From: Burkholderiales bacterium PBB2
GTDB taxonomy: Bacteria; Pseudomonadota; Gammaproteobacteria; Burkholderiales; Burkholderiaceae_C
Assembly: GCA_002255955.1 (NCBI GenBank)
Contig: NKIM01000050.1
Span: forward strand, 1-33,881
DNA length: 33,881 bases
Direction: 5' to 3'
The position numbers were made by a program, and so were the translations under genes. Shown piece after piece: positions 15,534-23,385 of the stretch (the first letter of the stretch is position 1; each line of letters begins with the position of its first letter). The notes below the pieces were generated by a model. It saw only the letters and a list, made by a program, of their open reading frames with translations, made no database searches and was not told the origin of the DNA.

Positions 15534-17278
15534 CAGCGCTTCCTGGCCAGGCCCAGGCCTTGCAGCACCGGCTCGATCTGCACCCGGTAGAAACGGTCCA
15601 CCGGCGGCTGGTAGCCGGCGCTGCAGGCGAGCGAGACGCTGCGGCCATCGCGCAGGCCCAGCGCCACCGTCTGGGTCTGACGGCAGCTGTCGAGCAGGGC
15701 GTTCAGGGCCTGCGGGTCGTTGAACAAGGCGTGGCCGGCCACGCGCTGGGCATACATGCCGGGTCGCAGCGTCTTGCAGTGCTCGGGCATGGCATCGAGA
15801 CCGATGCCATCCTCGGCCGGGTAGAGGCTGCGGCGGCCGCCGCAGTCTTCACGCATCAGCTGGCTGATGGCGTGAATCATCAGCGCGCGGCGGTCGTCGG
15901 CCGTGGGCTCGCCGGCTTGGAGCAGACCGGTTTTGCGGGCCAGTTCGGCCCAGACCTGGCCCATGGGCTCTTGCTCGCCCAGCAGGCGCGGCAGCCAGCG
16001 GGGCTGGCAGTCGGCACGGGGGGCGCCGCACTCGACGGCTTGGGCAAAGTCAGGCCGCGCCTGCGCGCGAACCTCACGGTAGAAGCCGTTGACGCGGGCA
16101 AACGGCGGCGGCGCTGCAGGCGCTGCGCTGGCCGCAGCCAGCGCGATGGCCGGCAGGCCACAGCGGTAGGCCAGGCGCGCGCCGCTGATGCGGCCCGGGG
16201 GCAGCCGGCCCCAGGCCAGATCGGCCGTGCCCAGCAGGCAGTCGCTGAGGGCCTGATCCAGATCGCGCGCGGCGGCTTCGGGGCTGAGCCAGCCCAGGCG
16301 CAGGCCCAGCAGCCAGCGCAGGAACTCGGCGCCGCCCTCGTGGATCAGGCGTTCGTCGCGGTAGTGCTGAGCGTCGAGAAAGGCCTGGAAGCGGTGGCTG
16401 AACTCGTGCGAGACAAACTGCGTCAGCTCGCTGCGCCGCTCGGCATTCAGCGGCTCGTCCCAGTTGAACAAGGCCAGGCGCAGCACATCGGCGGCGTCCC
16501 CTTCGTAGTGCGGCGTGCCGCCATTGCGGATCATGGTGGCCGTGATGATGGGCATGCGAAAGGGCGCATCGGGCAGCTCCTGGCGCAGCAGCTCGATGGT
16601 GCCATCGGCCAGGCGCTGGATCAGGGCGATGGTGTCCGGGCTGAGCTTGGGGTCGAGCACGCTGGGCACACCGCGCTGGCCCTGGCTGTCCGCAGGCTTC
16701 TCGCGCAGCAGCAGAACCGCCGTGTCGGCGCCGCGCGCCGGCGGCAGCGTCAGCCCGCCCGCGTGCATCTGGCCCTCGGCAGCCACGGCCGGGGCCCGCA
16801 CCACCACCTGCAGCGGGCCGCAGGCCGGCGTGGTCGCGAAGTTGCTGGTGTGCGCATACACCGCGGCGTCGCTGATGGGGAAGGCCGGCTGGTAGGCTGG
16901 CGTGTGCTGGGTCGTCACCGGCACTCGGAAGCGGGCCGTGCTGCAAGCCGCCCGGCTCAGCTGGATCTGGTCTTTGCCGGGATCGATGAGGCTGCAGTCA
17001 TCGAGTGGCTGCCAGTTGGCGCGCAGCGGCGAATCGCCCACGGTGCTCTGCTTGGCCAGCGTCAGCGTGCGGCAACTCCCGCTCGGCGTGTAGCGCAGTT
17101 CCAGGGCTCCTGGTGGAGCCAGCAAGATCTCGAGCTGCACATCGGCCCAGACCTGGGGGCTGGCGAGTGTCAGCGCGGTGGCCAGCAGCGTGGCCGGGGC
17201 ACTCGCGCGCTGGCGTCTGCGTGGTGCAGAGGCAGTGGCAGGGGCAGGGGCAGGGGCGGGCTTGAGCGGGTGCTCCAT
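15533..17278 (-). CDS. Secreted HExxH zinc-metallopeptidase-like protein of unrecognised family
   Basis: From the ATG at 17278, which has GGAGGAGA three bases upstream, the product is 581 residues. A signal peptide follows a proline/alanine-rich N-terminus (core TLLATALTLASPQVWA, cleavage near residue 50). The N-terminal half is beta-rich and contains cysteines spaced like disulphides (SCRTL, DDCSL, AACST, PACGP). The centre has FVSHEFSHRFQAF near residue 287 (HEFSH zinc motif), then IHEGGAEFLRWLLG about 25 residues later, which could supply the third, glutamate ligand as in gluzincins. The C-terminal part has further cysteines (DCLLGT, RADCQP, EDCGG, EHCKT). I do not recognise the family; M1/M61-like architecture is the nearest idea. 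It is probably periplasmic or exported. Only a proteolytic role is suggested. Confidence 0.7.
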   Translation of the reverse strand: MEHPLKPAPAPAPATASAPRRRQRASAPATLLATALTLASPQVWADVQLEILLAPPGALELRYTPSGSCRTLTLAKQSTVGDSPLRANWQPLDDCSLIDPGKDQIQLSRAACSTARFRVPVTTQHTPAYQPAFPISDAAVYAHTSNFATTPACGPLQVVVRAPAVAAEGQMHAGGLTLPPARGADTAVLLLREKPADSQGQRGVPSVLDPKLSPDTIALIQRLADGTIELLRQELPDAPFRMPIITATMIRNGGTPHYEGDAADVLRLALFNWDEPLNAERRSELTQFVSHEFSHRFQAFLDAQHYRDERLIHEGGAEFLRWLLGLRLGWLSPEAAARDLDQALSDCLLGTADLAWGRLPPGRISGARLAYRCGLPAIALAAASAAPAAPPPFARVNGFYREVRAQARPDFAQAVECGAPRADCQPRWLPRLLGEQEPMGQVWAELARKTGLLQAGEPTADDRRALMIHAISQLMREDCGGRRSLYPAEDGIGLDAMPEHCKTLRPGMYAQRVAGHALFNDPQALNALLDSCRQTQTVALGLRDGRSVSLACSAGYQPPVDRFYRVQIEPVLQGLGLARKR

Positions 17279-17364
17279 CGTTCTCCTCCATCGGTCTTGT
17301 CGTGATCGCTTGCGCGCCGAAAGCATAGCGGCAGAAATCAGCGGGCCCTGCGCGCCCCGGCGCT

Positions 17365-17694
17365 GTGGCGTTAACACTCCTTAAGACCTCGCCATCCGCC
17401 CGCATCGCATCATTCGGCCCCGTTTCTTTCCTGAGGCCTTGCGCGAGCGAGGTCTGCATCTTGATCGCTCCCCCATCTCCCACGTCTTCCTCCACGGGCC
17501 TGCCGCCGAGGCTGGGCGCCCTGCGTGGCGCCGATCCCTGCCCGCCACCGCCGCGTCGCGTGGCTCGCCGCTGGCCGGCCTGGTTGCGCCAGCTGCAAGG
17601 CAGGGCTGACCCGTCCAGCCTCAGCTACGCGGCCTTGCTCACGGCCATCCTCGCGCTGCTCTCGGCCATGCTGATCACCGCCTGGACGAGCTGA
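17365..17694 (+). CDS. Doubtful small open frame ending in one hydrophobic helix
   Basis: A frame of up to 109 codons begins at a GTG (17365) and ends at 17694, 54 bases before the SDR gene. Only its C terminus is protein-like: SYAALLTAILALLSAMLITAW would make one membrane-spanning tail. The N-terminal part is proline- and arginine-rich and lacks a clear ribosome site; an in-frame TTG near 17460 is another possible start. It could be a small tail-anchored protein or non-coding leader of the SDR gene. No family recognised. Confidence 0.25.
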   Translation: MALTLLKTSPSARIASFGPVSFLRPCASEVCILIAPPSPTSSSTGLPPRLGALRGADPCPPPPRRVARRWPAWLRQLQGRADPSSLSYAALLTAILALLSAMLITAWTS

Positions 17695-17748
17695 ACGCGG
17701 CGGCCGCAGCAGGCTTTCCCACTCCCCAACAACCCGTCTGAAGTCTCT

Positions 17749-18558
17749 ATGTTCAATCTGAAGCAACGCTACGGCGAATGGGCCATGATTACTGGCGGCA
17801 GCAGCGGCATCGGCGCCGCCCTGGCCCGCATCCTGGCAGCGCAAGGCATGCATCTGGTGCTGGTGGCTCGCCGCTCCGACGCCTTGATCGCCTTTGCCGG
17901 CGAGCTGACTCGCAAGCACCGTGTGCAGGTGCGCGTCCTGAGTGCCGATCTGGCCACGGCCGAAGGCAGCCGCCAGGTGCTGTCTGCGGTGGAGGACATC
18001 GAGGTGGGCCTGCTCGTGCCTTGCGCTGCCGTGGAAGAACGAGGTTACTTTGTCGAGTGCTCCAACTATCAGCTGGAGTCCATGTTGCAGCTCAATGTGG
18101 CCTCGCCGATGATGCTGGTGCGCCGCCTGGGTGCCAAGATGGCCAGCCGCGGGCGTGGCGCCATCCTGCTGGTGTCCAGCCTGTCGGGCTGGATGCCTCA
18201 GCCCTATATGGCGCAGTACGGCGCCTGCAAGGCCTATATCGCGGCACTGGGTGCTGCGCTGCACGTGGAGATGAAGGACAAAGGCGTGGATGTCAGCGTG
18301 CTCTCTCCCGGCCCCACCGACACGCCCATGGCGGCCGGCACGGGCATCGACTTCGCCAAGATGGGCATGACCAAGATGACGCCCCACGAGGTTGCGATGA
18401 GTGGGCTTTCGGCGCTGGGTCGTCGCATGGATGCCATCCCCGGCGGCAAGAACCGCCTCATGGCCTGGATGATGAGCCGCCTCATGTCACGAGCTCGCGC
18501 TGCTGCCTTGTTCAAGCGCATGCTCCAGCGGGCGACCTCGGGCCGGCTGAGCCGCTGA
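17749..18558 (+). CDS. Short-chain dehydrogenase/reductase (classical SDR)
   Basis: The 269-residue product has the NAD(P) motif ITGGSSGIGAALAR at about residues 14-27. The basic VARRSDAL after the second strand suggests NADPH preference. Serine is in LVSSLSGW (about 144), and the catalytic YGACK is near 156-160. The SPGPTDTPM segment after strand 6 is typical. The NAG motif that usually follows strand 4 is replaced by CAAVEE. The C-terminal tail is long and basic with methionine-rich MAWMMSRLMSRARAAALFKRML, which may be amphipathic and membrane-associating. Substrate is not known; lipid or steroid-like carbonyl reduction would be usual in this branch. It converges with the esterase gene 75 bases away. 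The ribosome site is weak. Confidence 0.88.
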   Translation: MFNLKQRYGEWAMITGGSSGIGAALARILAAQGMHLVLVARRSDALIAFAGELTRKHRVQVRVLSADLATAEGSRQVLSAVEDIEVGLLVPCAAVEERGYFVECSNYQLESMLQLNVASPMMLVRRLGAKMASRGRGAILLVSSLSGWMPQPYMAQYGACKAYIAALGAALHVEMKDKGVDVSVLSPGPTDTPMAAGTGIDFAKMGMTKMTPHEVAMSGLSALGRRMDAIPGGKNRLMAWMMSRLMSRARAAALFKRMLQRATSGRLSR

Positions 18559-18633
18559 CGAGCAGAGGCGCAGGCTCGGGCGCCGCGGGCCAGGGCTTGC
18601 TCGGCGCGCCGGGGGGCTTGGGTGATCGCCCGG

Positions 18634-19656
18634 TCAGGGCTGCCGCGCGAAGAAGTCCCAGATCATGGCCGCGCCGTTGGGCGCCATCGGCGACGGACCC
18701 AGGAGGCGCGGGCGCTGCGCGTAGGGCTGTGGCAGGCCATGCCCGCCGCCATGGATGCTCACCAGTTCCACCTCGGCCTTGCCCTCGCCACTGTGCTTGC
18801 CACCCTGCGTGCCGCTGCGCGTGTGGGCGGGGCTCCAGCGGTTTTGTTCGACACGAACACCGCCGGCGACCCCGGTTTCCAGGGTCTGGGGCGCGCCGCT
18901 CAGATGCGCCCAATCGGCGAAGAACTGTGCCGATGCGCGCGATGAAACGACCGGGCCGCCTTGGTAGAACAGACCGAGCAGGTTGATCTCGCCGCCGGCG
19001 TAGGGCACCAGCGGGTCCTCGCTGCCGTTCATGATCATCACCGAGGTGGCTGTGTGCGCCGCCGGCTTGCATTGGAAGTTCTGCGGCGCCGGCACATTGG
19101 CGGCCACAGCGGCCACCGCCTTGTAGCGCTCCGGCTGCTCGAGCGCCAAGCGCATCGCCATCGAGCCGCCGTTGGACACGCCGGCCGCAAACACCCGAGT
19201 CGGGTCCAGCGCCAGCTCGGCGACCAGGTGGTCCACCAGGCTGGCCAGAAAGCCCACATCGTCGCTGCTGACGCCGTTCAGTTCCTTGTCGCCGATGCGG
19301 CTGCAGTCGTTCCAGTCGAAGGCGAAGGACTTGGGATAGACGAGGGCGAAGCCGTGCTGGTCGGCCAGGCGCTCGAAGGCGTAGCCCGTGCCGACGCGGA
19401 TCTGGTTCGGGCCTTCGCCCGAGCCATGCAGCACCACGACCAGCGGCGCGCCCTTGGGCAGGTTTTTGGGCACATAGCTGCTGTAGTTGCGCTTCACGCC
19501 GGCCACTTCGATCGACCCCTTGGTCACGCTGCCCGACAGCTGCGGCCATTCGGGATCGGGCGTGTAGAGGAAGTAGGCAAACAGACCAGCCAGCACGGCC
19601 AGCAGCGCAGTCAGGGCCAAGATGCTTCGCAGCAGGAAACGCAACACACTCGTCAT
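18634..19656 (-). CDS. Polyhydroxybutyrate-depolymerase-like alpha/beta-hydrolase (LpqC type)
   Basis: The 340-residue protein has one N-terminal hydrophobic segment (about 5-30), acting as a membrane anchor or uncleaved signal, so the enzyme probably faces the periplasm. The hydrolase domain has the oxyanion segment VVVLHGSGEGPNQ (about 75), the nucleophile elbow AAGVSNGGSMAMRLAL (Ser about 167), the acid in MNGSEDPLVPYAGG, and the base in SIHGGGHGLPQ. This order and the HGS/GVSNGG motifs match the esterase family containing extracellular poly(3-hydroxybutyrate) depolymerases and feruloyl esterases. Substrate is uncertain. It is divergent from the TPR/two-component operon across a 337-base region. 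The ATG at 19656 has a modest AAGAAAG site. Confidence 0.86.
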   Translation of the reverse strand: MTSVLRFLLRSILALTALLAVLAGLFAYFLYTPDPEWPQLSGSVTKGSIEVAGVKRNYSSYVPKNLPKGAPLVVVLHGSGEGPNQIRVGTGYAFERLADQHGFALVYPKSFAFDWNDCSRIGDKELNGVSSDDVGFLASLVDHLVAELALDPTRVFAAGVSNGGSMAMRLALEQPERYKAVAAVAANVPAPQNFQCKPAAHTATSVMIMNGSEDPLVPYAGGEINLLGLFYQGGPVVSSRASAQFFADWAHLSGAPQTLETGVAGGVRVEQNRWSPAHTRSGTQGGKHSGEGKAEVELVSIHGGGHGLPQPYAQRPRLLGPSPMAPNGAAMIWDFFARQP

Positions 19657-19744
19657 GACAGGGCTTTCTTTGGATCAACCGGGCCGACTGTGCCTGTAGA
19701 GCGGGGCCGCAGCCAAGCCGTGCCGGATCGCCGGCGCCCTTGCA

Positions 19745-19864
19745 GTGACGAGCGACGCCCCGTGGCGACCAGCGGTGACAAGCGACGCCGGCAGCCGCCG
19801 ATCGGCCCTGCGCGTCATTCATCCACCGACAGCGGGCCTGAAAACCCGCAGCGCGTCGCTCGTC
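19745..19864. repeat. Three copies of a 12-15 base motif upstream of the TPR/two-component operon
   Basis: GTGACGAGCGACGCC at 19745-19759 recurs at 19775-19789 with one change, 30 bases (about three helical turns) away. Its 12-base core recurs inverted at 19853-19864 (GCGTCGCTCGTC). A small GCGGG/CCCGC hairpin (19832-19836 with 19845-19849) lies between. The block is 130-250 bases before the TPR gene and within the divergent region shared with the esterase gene. Same-face spacing suggests binding sites for a regulator; the LytTR regulator of the operon is one candidate, by inference only. Confidence 0.5.
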
Positions 19865-19993
19865 GGAGCGGTGCTTGGGGCTGGCCGCTCGCTCAACACA
19901 ATGGCCACGCTTCATCGCTTTCTCGCTTTCCGCAGCACTCGGCGCTTCATCGGCCTGCTGCCTCCAAGCCCCTACCCCCAAGTGTCAGACGAT

Positions 19994-21028
19994 ATGAACA
20001 TCCAATTCCTGGCGCCCCGCCATACCCTGTCGATTCGCGCCTCCCTTCTCGCGCTGGCCCTGGCCGCCTTGCTGGGCAGCGCACAAGCCGCCGTCTTCAA
20101 GGATGCGCAGCTGGAAGCGCTGCAAGACGCCGGCAAGTACAGCGAGCTAGAGCAACTGGCTCAAGCGCGCCTGAACGCCCATGCGGCCGACGCTGAGGCC
20201 AGCGCCGCCCTGTCCTTGGCGTTGAGCTTCAGCGCCGCCGGTGAGGCCAAGCGGATCGAGGCCGGCGCCAAGCAAGCCAGGCTTTGTGTGGAGCAGCATC
20301 CGGATGTGGCGGTCTGCCATCTCGCGATGGCACAGAACCTGGGTCAGCAGATGCTCAGCGTGGGCATGTTCAAGGCCATGCGAATGGTGGACAGCTTGAA
20401 GGCAGCCTGGGTCCGCACTTTGGAGCTGGACCCGAGCAGCTTCACCGGCCGGGTGCAACTGGCCAAGCTCTACCTGACGGTGCCAGGCATGATGGGCGGC
20501 AGCATCAGCAAGGCCAAGGAGTTGGAGGCCGCCGTGCGCAGCAGCCAGCCCGAAACGGCGCGGCTGATCCGCGTCTTCATTGCCGCCGAGGCCAAGAAAT
20601 GGGATGAGATGGAGCGCGAATTGGCGCTGCTCAAGCCCAGCAAGGAGTCGGCCGTGCAGGACGAAGTGCGCGAAGCCACCCTGCAGCTGGCTCAGCAATT
20701 TCTGAAGGACGGCAAAGACCTGGACAAGGCCAGGCGCTTGTATGAGGGGTTGCTGCGTGATCAACCCGGCAAGGCTGGCGGCCACTACGGCCTGGCCCGC
20801 GTGCTGGCCGCTCAGGGCCAGACGGACGAAGCGATTCGCCATCTGGAGCGGGCCAAGACCCTGAGTGACGCCCAGGACTATCCCCTGGACCACCGCCTGG
20901 GTGATGCCTACCTGGCCAAGGGCGACAAGGCGCAGGCCAAGGCGGCCTATGAGCGCTTCATCGCCAACAAACGGTCCAAACCGGCCAATGTCGAGGCTGC
21001 TCGCAAGAGCCTGGCCCAGCTCGGCTGA
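19994..21028 (+). CDS. Periplasmic TPR-repeat protein
   Basis: From the ATG at 19994 the product is 344 residues with a signal peptide (core SIRASLLALALAALLGSAQA, cleavage near residue 33). The mature protein is all helical with TPR-like units: one at about 38-65, a cluster of degenerate ones through the middle (MSVGMFKAMRMVDSLKAAW), and clear consensus units near the C terminus (KARRLYEGLLRDQPGKAGGHYGLARVLAAQGQTDEAIRHLERA and the following DYPLDHRLGDAYLAKGDKAQAKAAYERF, described here in parts). It is likely a periplasmic scaffold. It is the first of four tightly spaced plus-strand genes ending in a kinase-regulator pair, so it may be a sensory accessory or an output. The ribosome site is weak. 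Confidence 0.83.
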   Translation: MNIQFLAPRHTLSIRASLLALALAALLGSAQAAVFKDAQLEALQDAGKYSELEQLAQARLNAHAADAEASAALSLALSFSAAGEAKRIEAGAKQARLCVEQHPDVAVCHLAMAQNLGQQMLSVGMFKAMRMVDSLKAAWVRTLELDPSSFTGRVQLAKLYLTVPGMMGGSISKAKELEAAVRSSQPETARLIRVFIAAEAKKWDEMERELALLKPSKESAVQDEVREATLQLAQQFLKDGKDLDKARRLYEGLLRDQPGKAGGHYGLARVLAAQGQTDEAIRHLERAKTLSDAQDYPLDHRLGDAYLAKGDKAQAKAAYERFIANKRSKPANVEAARKSLAQLG

Positions 21029-21045
21029 AGACGAGGGACATGAGC

Positions 21046-21456
21046 ATGAACCATCAAGAAGTCCCGCTCTGGCGCCTGAACCTCTTGCGCGCCTTCTATT
21101 TGCTGATCACGGTGGGCCTGGCCATCAGCTGGGGGCCGAGTTTTTTCCAGCACAGCGAGCTGTGGGCCCAGCGCCGGGGTGAGCTGGGTGCGATGTTGAT
21201 CGGCCTGGCGCTGCTCTGTGTGCTGGGGCTGCGCTACCCTTTGCAGATGCTGCCGCTGCTGATGTTTGAGCTGATCTGGAAAACCCTCTGGATCCTGCTC
21301 ATCGCCGTCCCCTTGTGGCGGGCGGGGGCGCTCACGCCCGGGGTGGAATCTTCCTTTTATGCCTGCTTGATGGGCGTGGTGCTGACGCCGCTGGTGCTGC
21401 CCTGGCGATACATTGCGCACCACTATTTTCGAAAGTCTGCAGAGCGCTTTCGCTAG
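21046..21456 (+). CDS. Small four-helix membrane protein, unknown function
   Basis: The 136-residue product has four hydrophobic helices at about 11-28, 45-60, 65-90 and 105-122. It has a short charged N terminus (MNHQEVPLWRLN) and a basic C terminus (HHYFRKSAERFR). I chose the ATG at 21046 because GAGGG lies eight bases upstream; an ATG two codons earlier (21040) is only two bases from that site. It begins 17 bases after the TPR gene stop and ends 37 bases before the histidine kinase start, so it is almost surely co-transcribed with both. No family recognised. It may be a partner of the sensor kinase. Confidence 0.8.
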   Translation: MNHQEVPLWRLNLLRAFYLLITVGLAISWGPSFFQHSELWAQRRGELGAMLIGLALLCVLGLRYPLQMLPLLMFELIWKTLWILLIAVPLWRAGALTPGVESSFYACLMGVVLTPLVLPWRYIAHHYFRKSAERFR

Positions 21457-21493
21457 TGCTTCAACAGCCCCTGGCCATGAAAGTCCTTGCTCG

Positions 21494-22585
21494 ATGAGCT
21501 CCAGCCCACTCGCCCAACTCCAGGCGCTCGCCCCGCCGTCCAGCTGGCGCGCCCTGTTCGGATGGCGGCGCGTGCGCACCGTCGCCATCATTTGCGCGCT
21601 GTTCGTGCTCTTGTTCAGCTTTGGCTGGAAAGCTTCGATGTGGCATCTGGTCGCCCGGGTGTACGGCGTGGGCCTGGCACTGCTGCTGGTCTTTGGCTTG
21701 TTTGAGCTGTGGCCGCGCCGCTTGCCGCAGTGGCTGGCGCGTTGGGCCTTGCAAGTGGCGGCCGTGGGGCTGACGGTGCCGCTGGCCTTTTTCGTGGCCT
21801 TTTGGCTGAGCAACGCAGCCGGCGCTCCGCCGTTCTGGAAAACCGCGCGCCTCGAAGGCTTCATGACCTTCACCTTTCTGGGCATGCTGGTGGCGCCATG
21901 GACGGCCTTGGCGGCCCTTTTGCGCCATCGCGAAGCCAAGGTGGAAAAGCTCTCGATCGATTTCGAGCTCGAGCGCAGCGAGCTGGCGCGCCAGGCGCTC
22001 GACGCCCGCATGCGCCTGCTGACGGCCCAGGCCCAGCCGCATTTTTTGTTCAACACCCTGGCCAATGTGCAGGCTCTGGTGGAGGCCGGCTCGCCGCGCG
22101 CCCCGCAGCTGCTGCAAAGCCTGACCGACTATCTGCGCGCCGCCGTGCCGCGCCTGGACGGCTCGGCCAACACGCTGGGCCAGGAGCTGGAGCTGGTGCG
22201 GGCCTATCTGGAGCTGATGCAGATGCGCATGCCGGACCGCCTGGCCTTTGCGCTGCACATCGGTGCCGGGGTGCACCAGCTGCGCTGCCCGCCGATGACG
22301 CTGTTGACGCTGGTGGAGAACGCGGTGCAGCACGGCAGTGACCCGAGCGAAGAGGGCGGCCGCATCGATGTGCATGCCGAGCGGCAGGAAGGAGGCCGGT
22401 GTCGCCTGCGCGTGGTCGACACCGGCCTGGGCCTGCAAGCCACCGGCGGCGGCCTGGGTACCGGCCTGGCGGCCTTGCGCGAACGCCTGCTCTGGGCCTA
22501 TGGCGGCAGCGCCAGCCTCGAGTTGCGCGAGGTGTCACCCCATGGGGTGGAAGCGACCATTGAATTCAGCGAGCCCAAGCCATGA
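21494..22585 (+). CDS. LytS/AlgZ-type sensor histidine kinase
   Basis: The 363-residue protein has four hydrophobic segments in the first 150 residues (about 27-45, 52-70, 85-105, 120-140), then a short coiled linker with a RSELARQALDARMRLLTAQ helix. The HisKA_7TM-independent His_kinase domain has QAQPHFLFNTLANVQALVE with the phospho-accepting His near 183. The ATPase part has PPMTLLTLVENAVQHG (N box near 270), VVDTGLGL, and GTGLAALRERLLWAYGG (G box near 325). This is the LytS/AlgZ family, which always pairs with LytTR regulators. Its stop overlaps the next start by four bases (ATGA), so it is translationally coupled. It has no large periplasmic domain, so sensing would be in the membrane or through partner proteins. 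The ribosome site is weak. Confidence 0.92.
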   Translation: MSSSPLAQLQALAPPSSWRALFGWRRVRTVAIICALFVLLFSFGWKASMWHLVARVYGVGLALLLVFGLFELWPRRLPQWLARWALQVAAVGLTVPLAFFVAFWLSNAAGAPPFWKTARLEGFMTFTFLGMLVAPWTALAALLRHREAKVEKLSIDFELERSELARQALDARMRLLTAQAQPHFLFNTLANVQALVEAGSPRAPQLLQSLTDYLRAAVPRLDGSANTLGQELELVRAYLELMQMRMPDRLAFALHIGAGVHQLRCPPMTLLTLVENAVQHGSDPSEEGGRIDVHAERQEGGRCRLRVVDTGLGLQATGGGLGTGLAALRERLLWAYGGSASLELREVSPHGVEATIEFSEPKP

Positions 22586-23355
22586 CCCCCACCGCTTTGA
22601 TTGCCGACGACGAACCGCTCCTCCGTGAGATCCTGGAGGCTCGCCTGGCCGCCGCCTGGCCTGAGCTGCAGATCGTTGCGCAGGCCCGCAACGGCCGACA
22701 GGCGCTCGAATTGTTTGAGCAGCATCGCCCCACGATCTGCTTTCTGGATGTGCACATGCCGGGCTTGAGCGGGGTCGATGTGGCCCGCCAGATCGGCAAG
22801 CAGGCGCATCTGGTCTTCGTCACCGCCTTCGATCAATATGCCCTGGAGGCGTTTCAGCATGGCGTGCTCGACTACCTGGTCAAGCCGGTCACCGCAGCCC
22901 GCCTGAGCGAAACGGTGGAGCGCCTGAAAGCGCGCCTGCAGCAGGCCCAGCCGGCGGTGCATACCGAGGCGCTGCTGGCACAGCTGGCCCAACGCCTCAA
23001 GCTCGACTCCAAGCCCGAGACGCTGCGCTGGGTGCGCGCCAGCGTCGGCGCCTCGCTGCGCATGATCCCGGTCGATGACATCGACTACCTGAAAAGCGAC
23101 AGCAAATACACCTTGGTCGCCTACCGCGACGAAGGGCAGCTCGCCGAGGCCTTGATCCGCATGCCGCTGAAGGACCTGCTCGCGCAGCTGGACCCGCAGC
23201 AGTTCGCCCAGGTGCACCGCTCGGTGGTGGTCAATCTGCGCTCGATCCGCCGCGTCACCCGCGGCGACAACGAGACCGCCGACATCGAACTGAAAGGCCG
23301 CAGCGAGCGTCTGCCCGTGAGCCGCAGCTATTTGCAGCTGTTCAAGGAAATGTAG
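22582..23355 (+). CDS. LytTR-family response regulator
   Basis: The 257-residue regulator has a receiver domain (about 3-120) with the acid pocket ADDEPLLRE, the phospho-acceptor D56 in FLDVHMPG, the T/S in VFVTAFDQYALEAF, and the K in YLVKPV. A linker leads to a LytTR DNA-binding domain (about 150-255): IPVDDIDYLKSDSKYTLV, then FAQVHRSVVVNLRSIRRV and the terminal LPVSRSYLQLFKEM. It is the partner of the kinase upstream, with a four-base overlap. Similar pairs (AlgZ/AlgR, LytS/LytR) control cell envelope, motility or metabolite uptake. Targets here are unknown; autoregulation through the repeats at 19745-19864 is a hypothesis. Confidence 0.94.
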   Translation: MTPTALIADDEPLLREILEARLAAAWPELQIVAQARNGRQALELFEQHRPTICFLDVHMPGLSGVDVARQIGKQAHLVFVTAFDQYALEAFQHGVLDYLVKPVTAARLSETVERLKARLQQAQPAVHTEALLAQLAQRLKLDSKPETLRWVRASVGASLRMIPVDDIDYLKSDSKYTLVAYRDEGQLAEALIRMPLKDLLAQLDPQQFAQVHRSVVVNLRSIRRVTRGDNETADIELKGRSERLPVSRSYLQLFKEM

Positions 23356-23358
23356 ACA

Positions 23359-23374
23359 GAGCCAGGGCTGGCTC
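23359..23374. terminator. Hairpin between convergent response-regulator and GlxA-type genes
   Basis: GAGCCA (23359-23364), a four-base loop GGGC, then TGGCTC (23369-23374). It fills most of the 30-base gap between two converging genes. No T tract follows on either strand, so it is a likely but weak bidirectional terminator. Confidence 0.45.
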
Positions 23375-23385
23375 GATGCGCAGGC

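Noticed and set aside
15212-17305. A 697-codon plus-strand frame opposite the TMEM175-type and metallopeptidase genes
   Set aside because: Antisense shadow; the minus-strand genes have a signal peptide, ribosome sites and motifs, and this frame has none.
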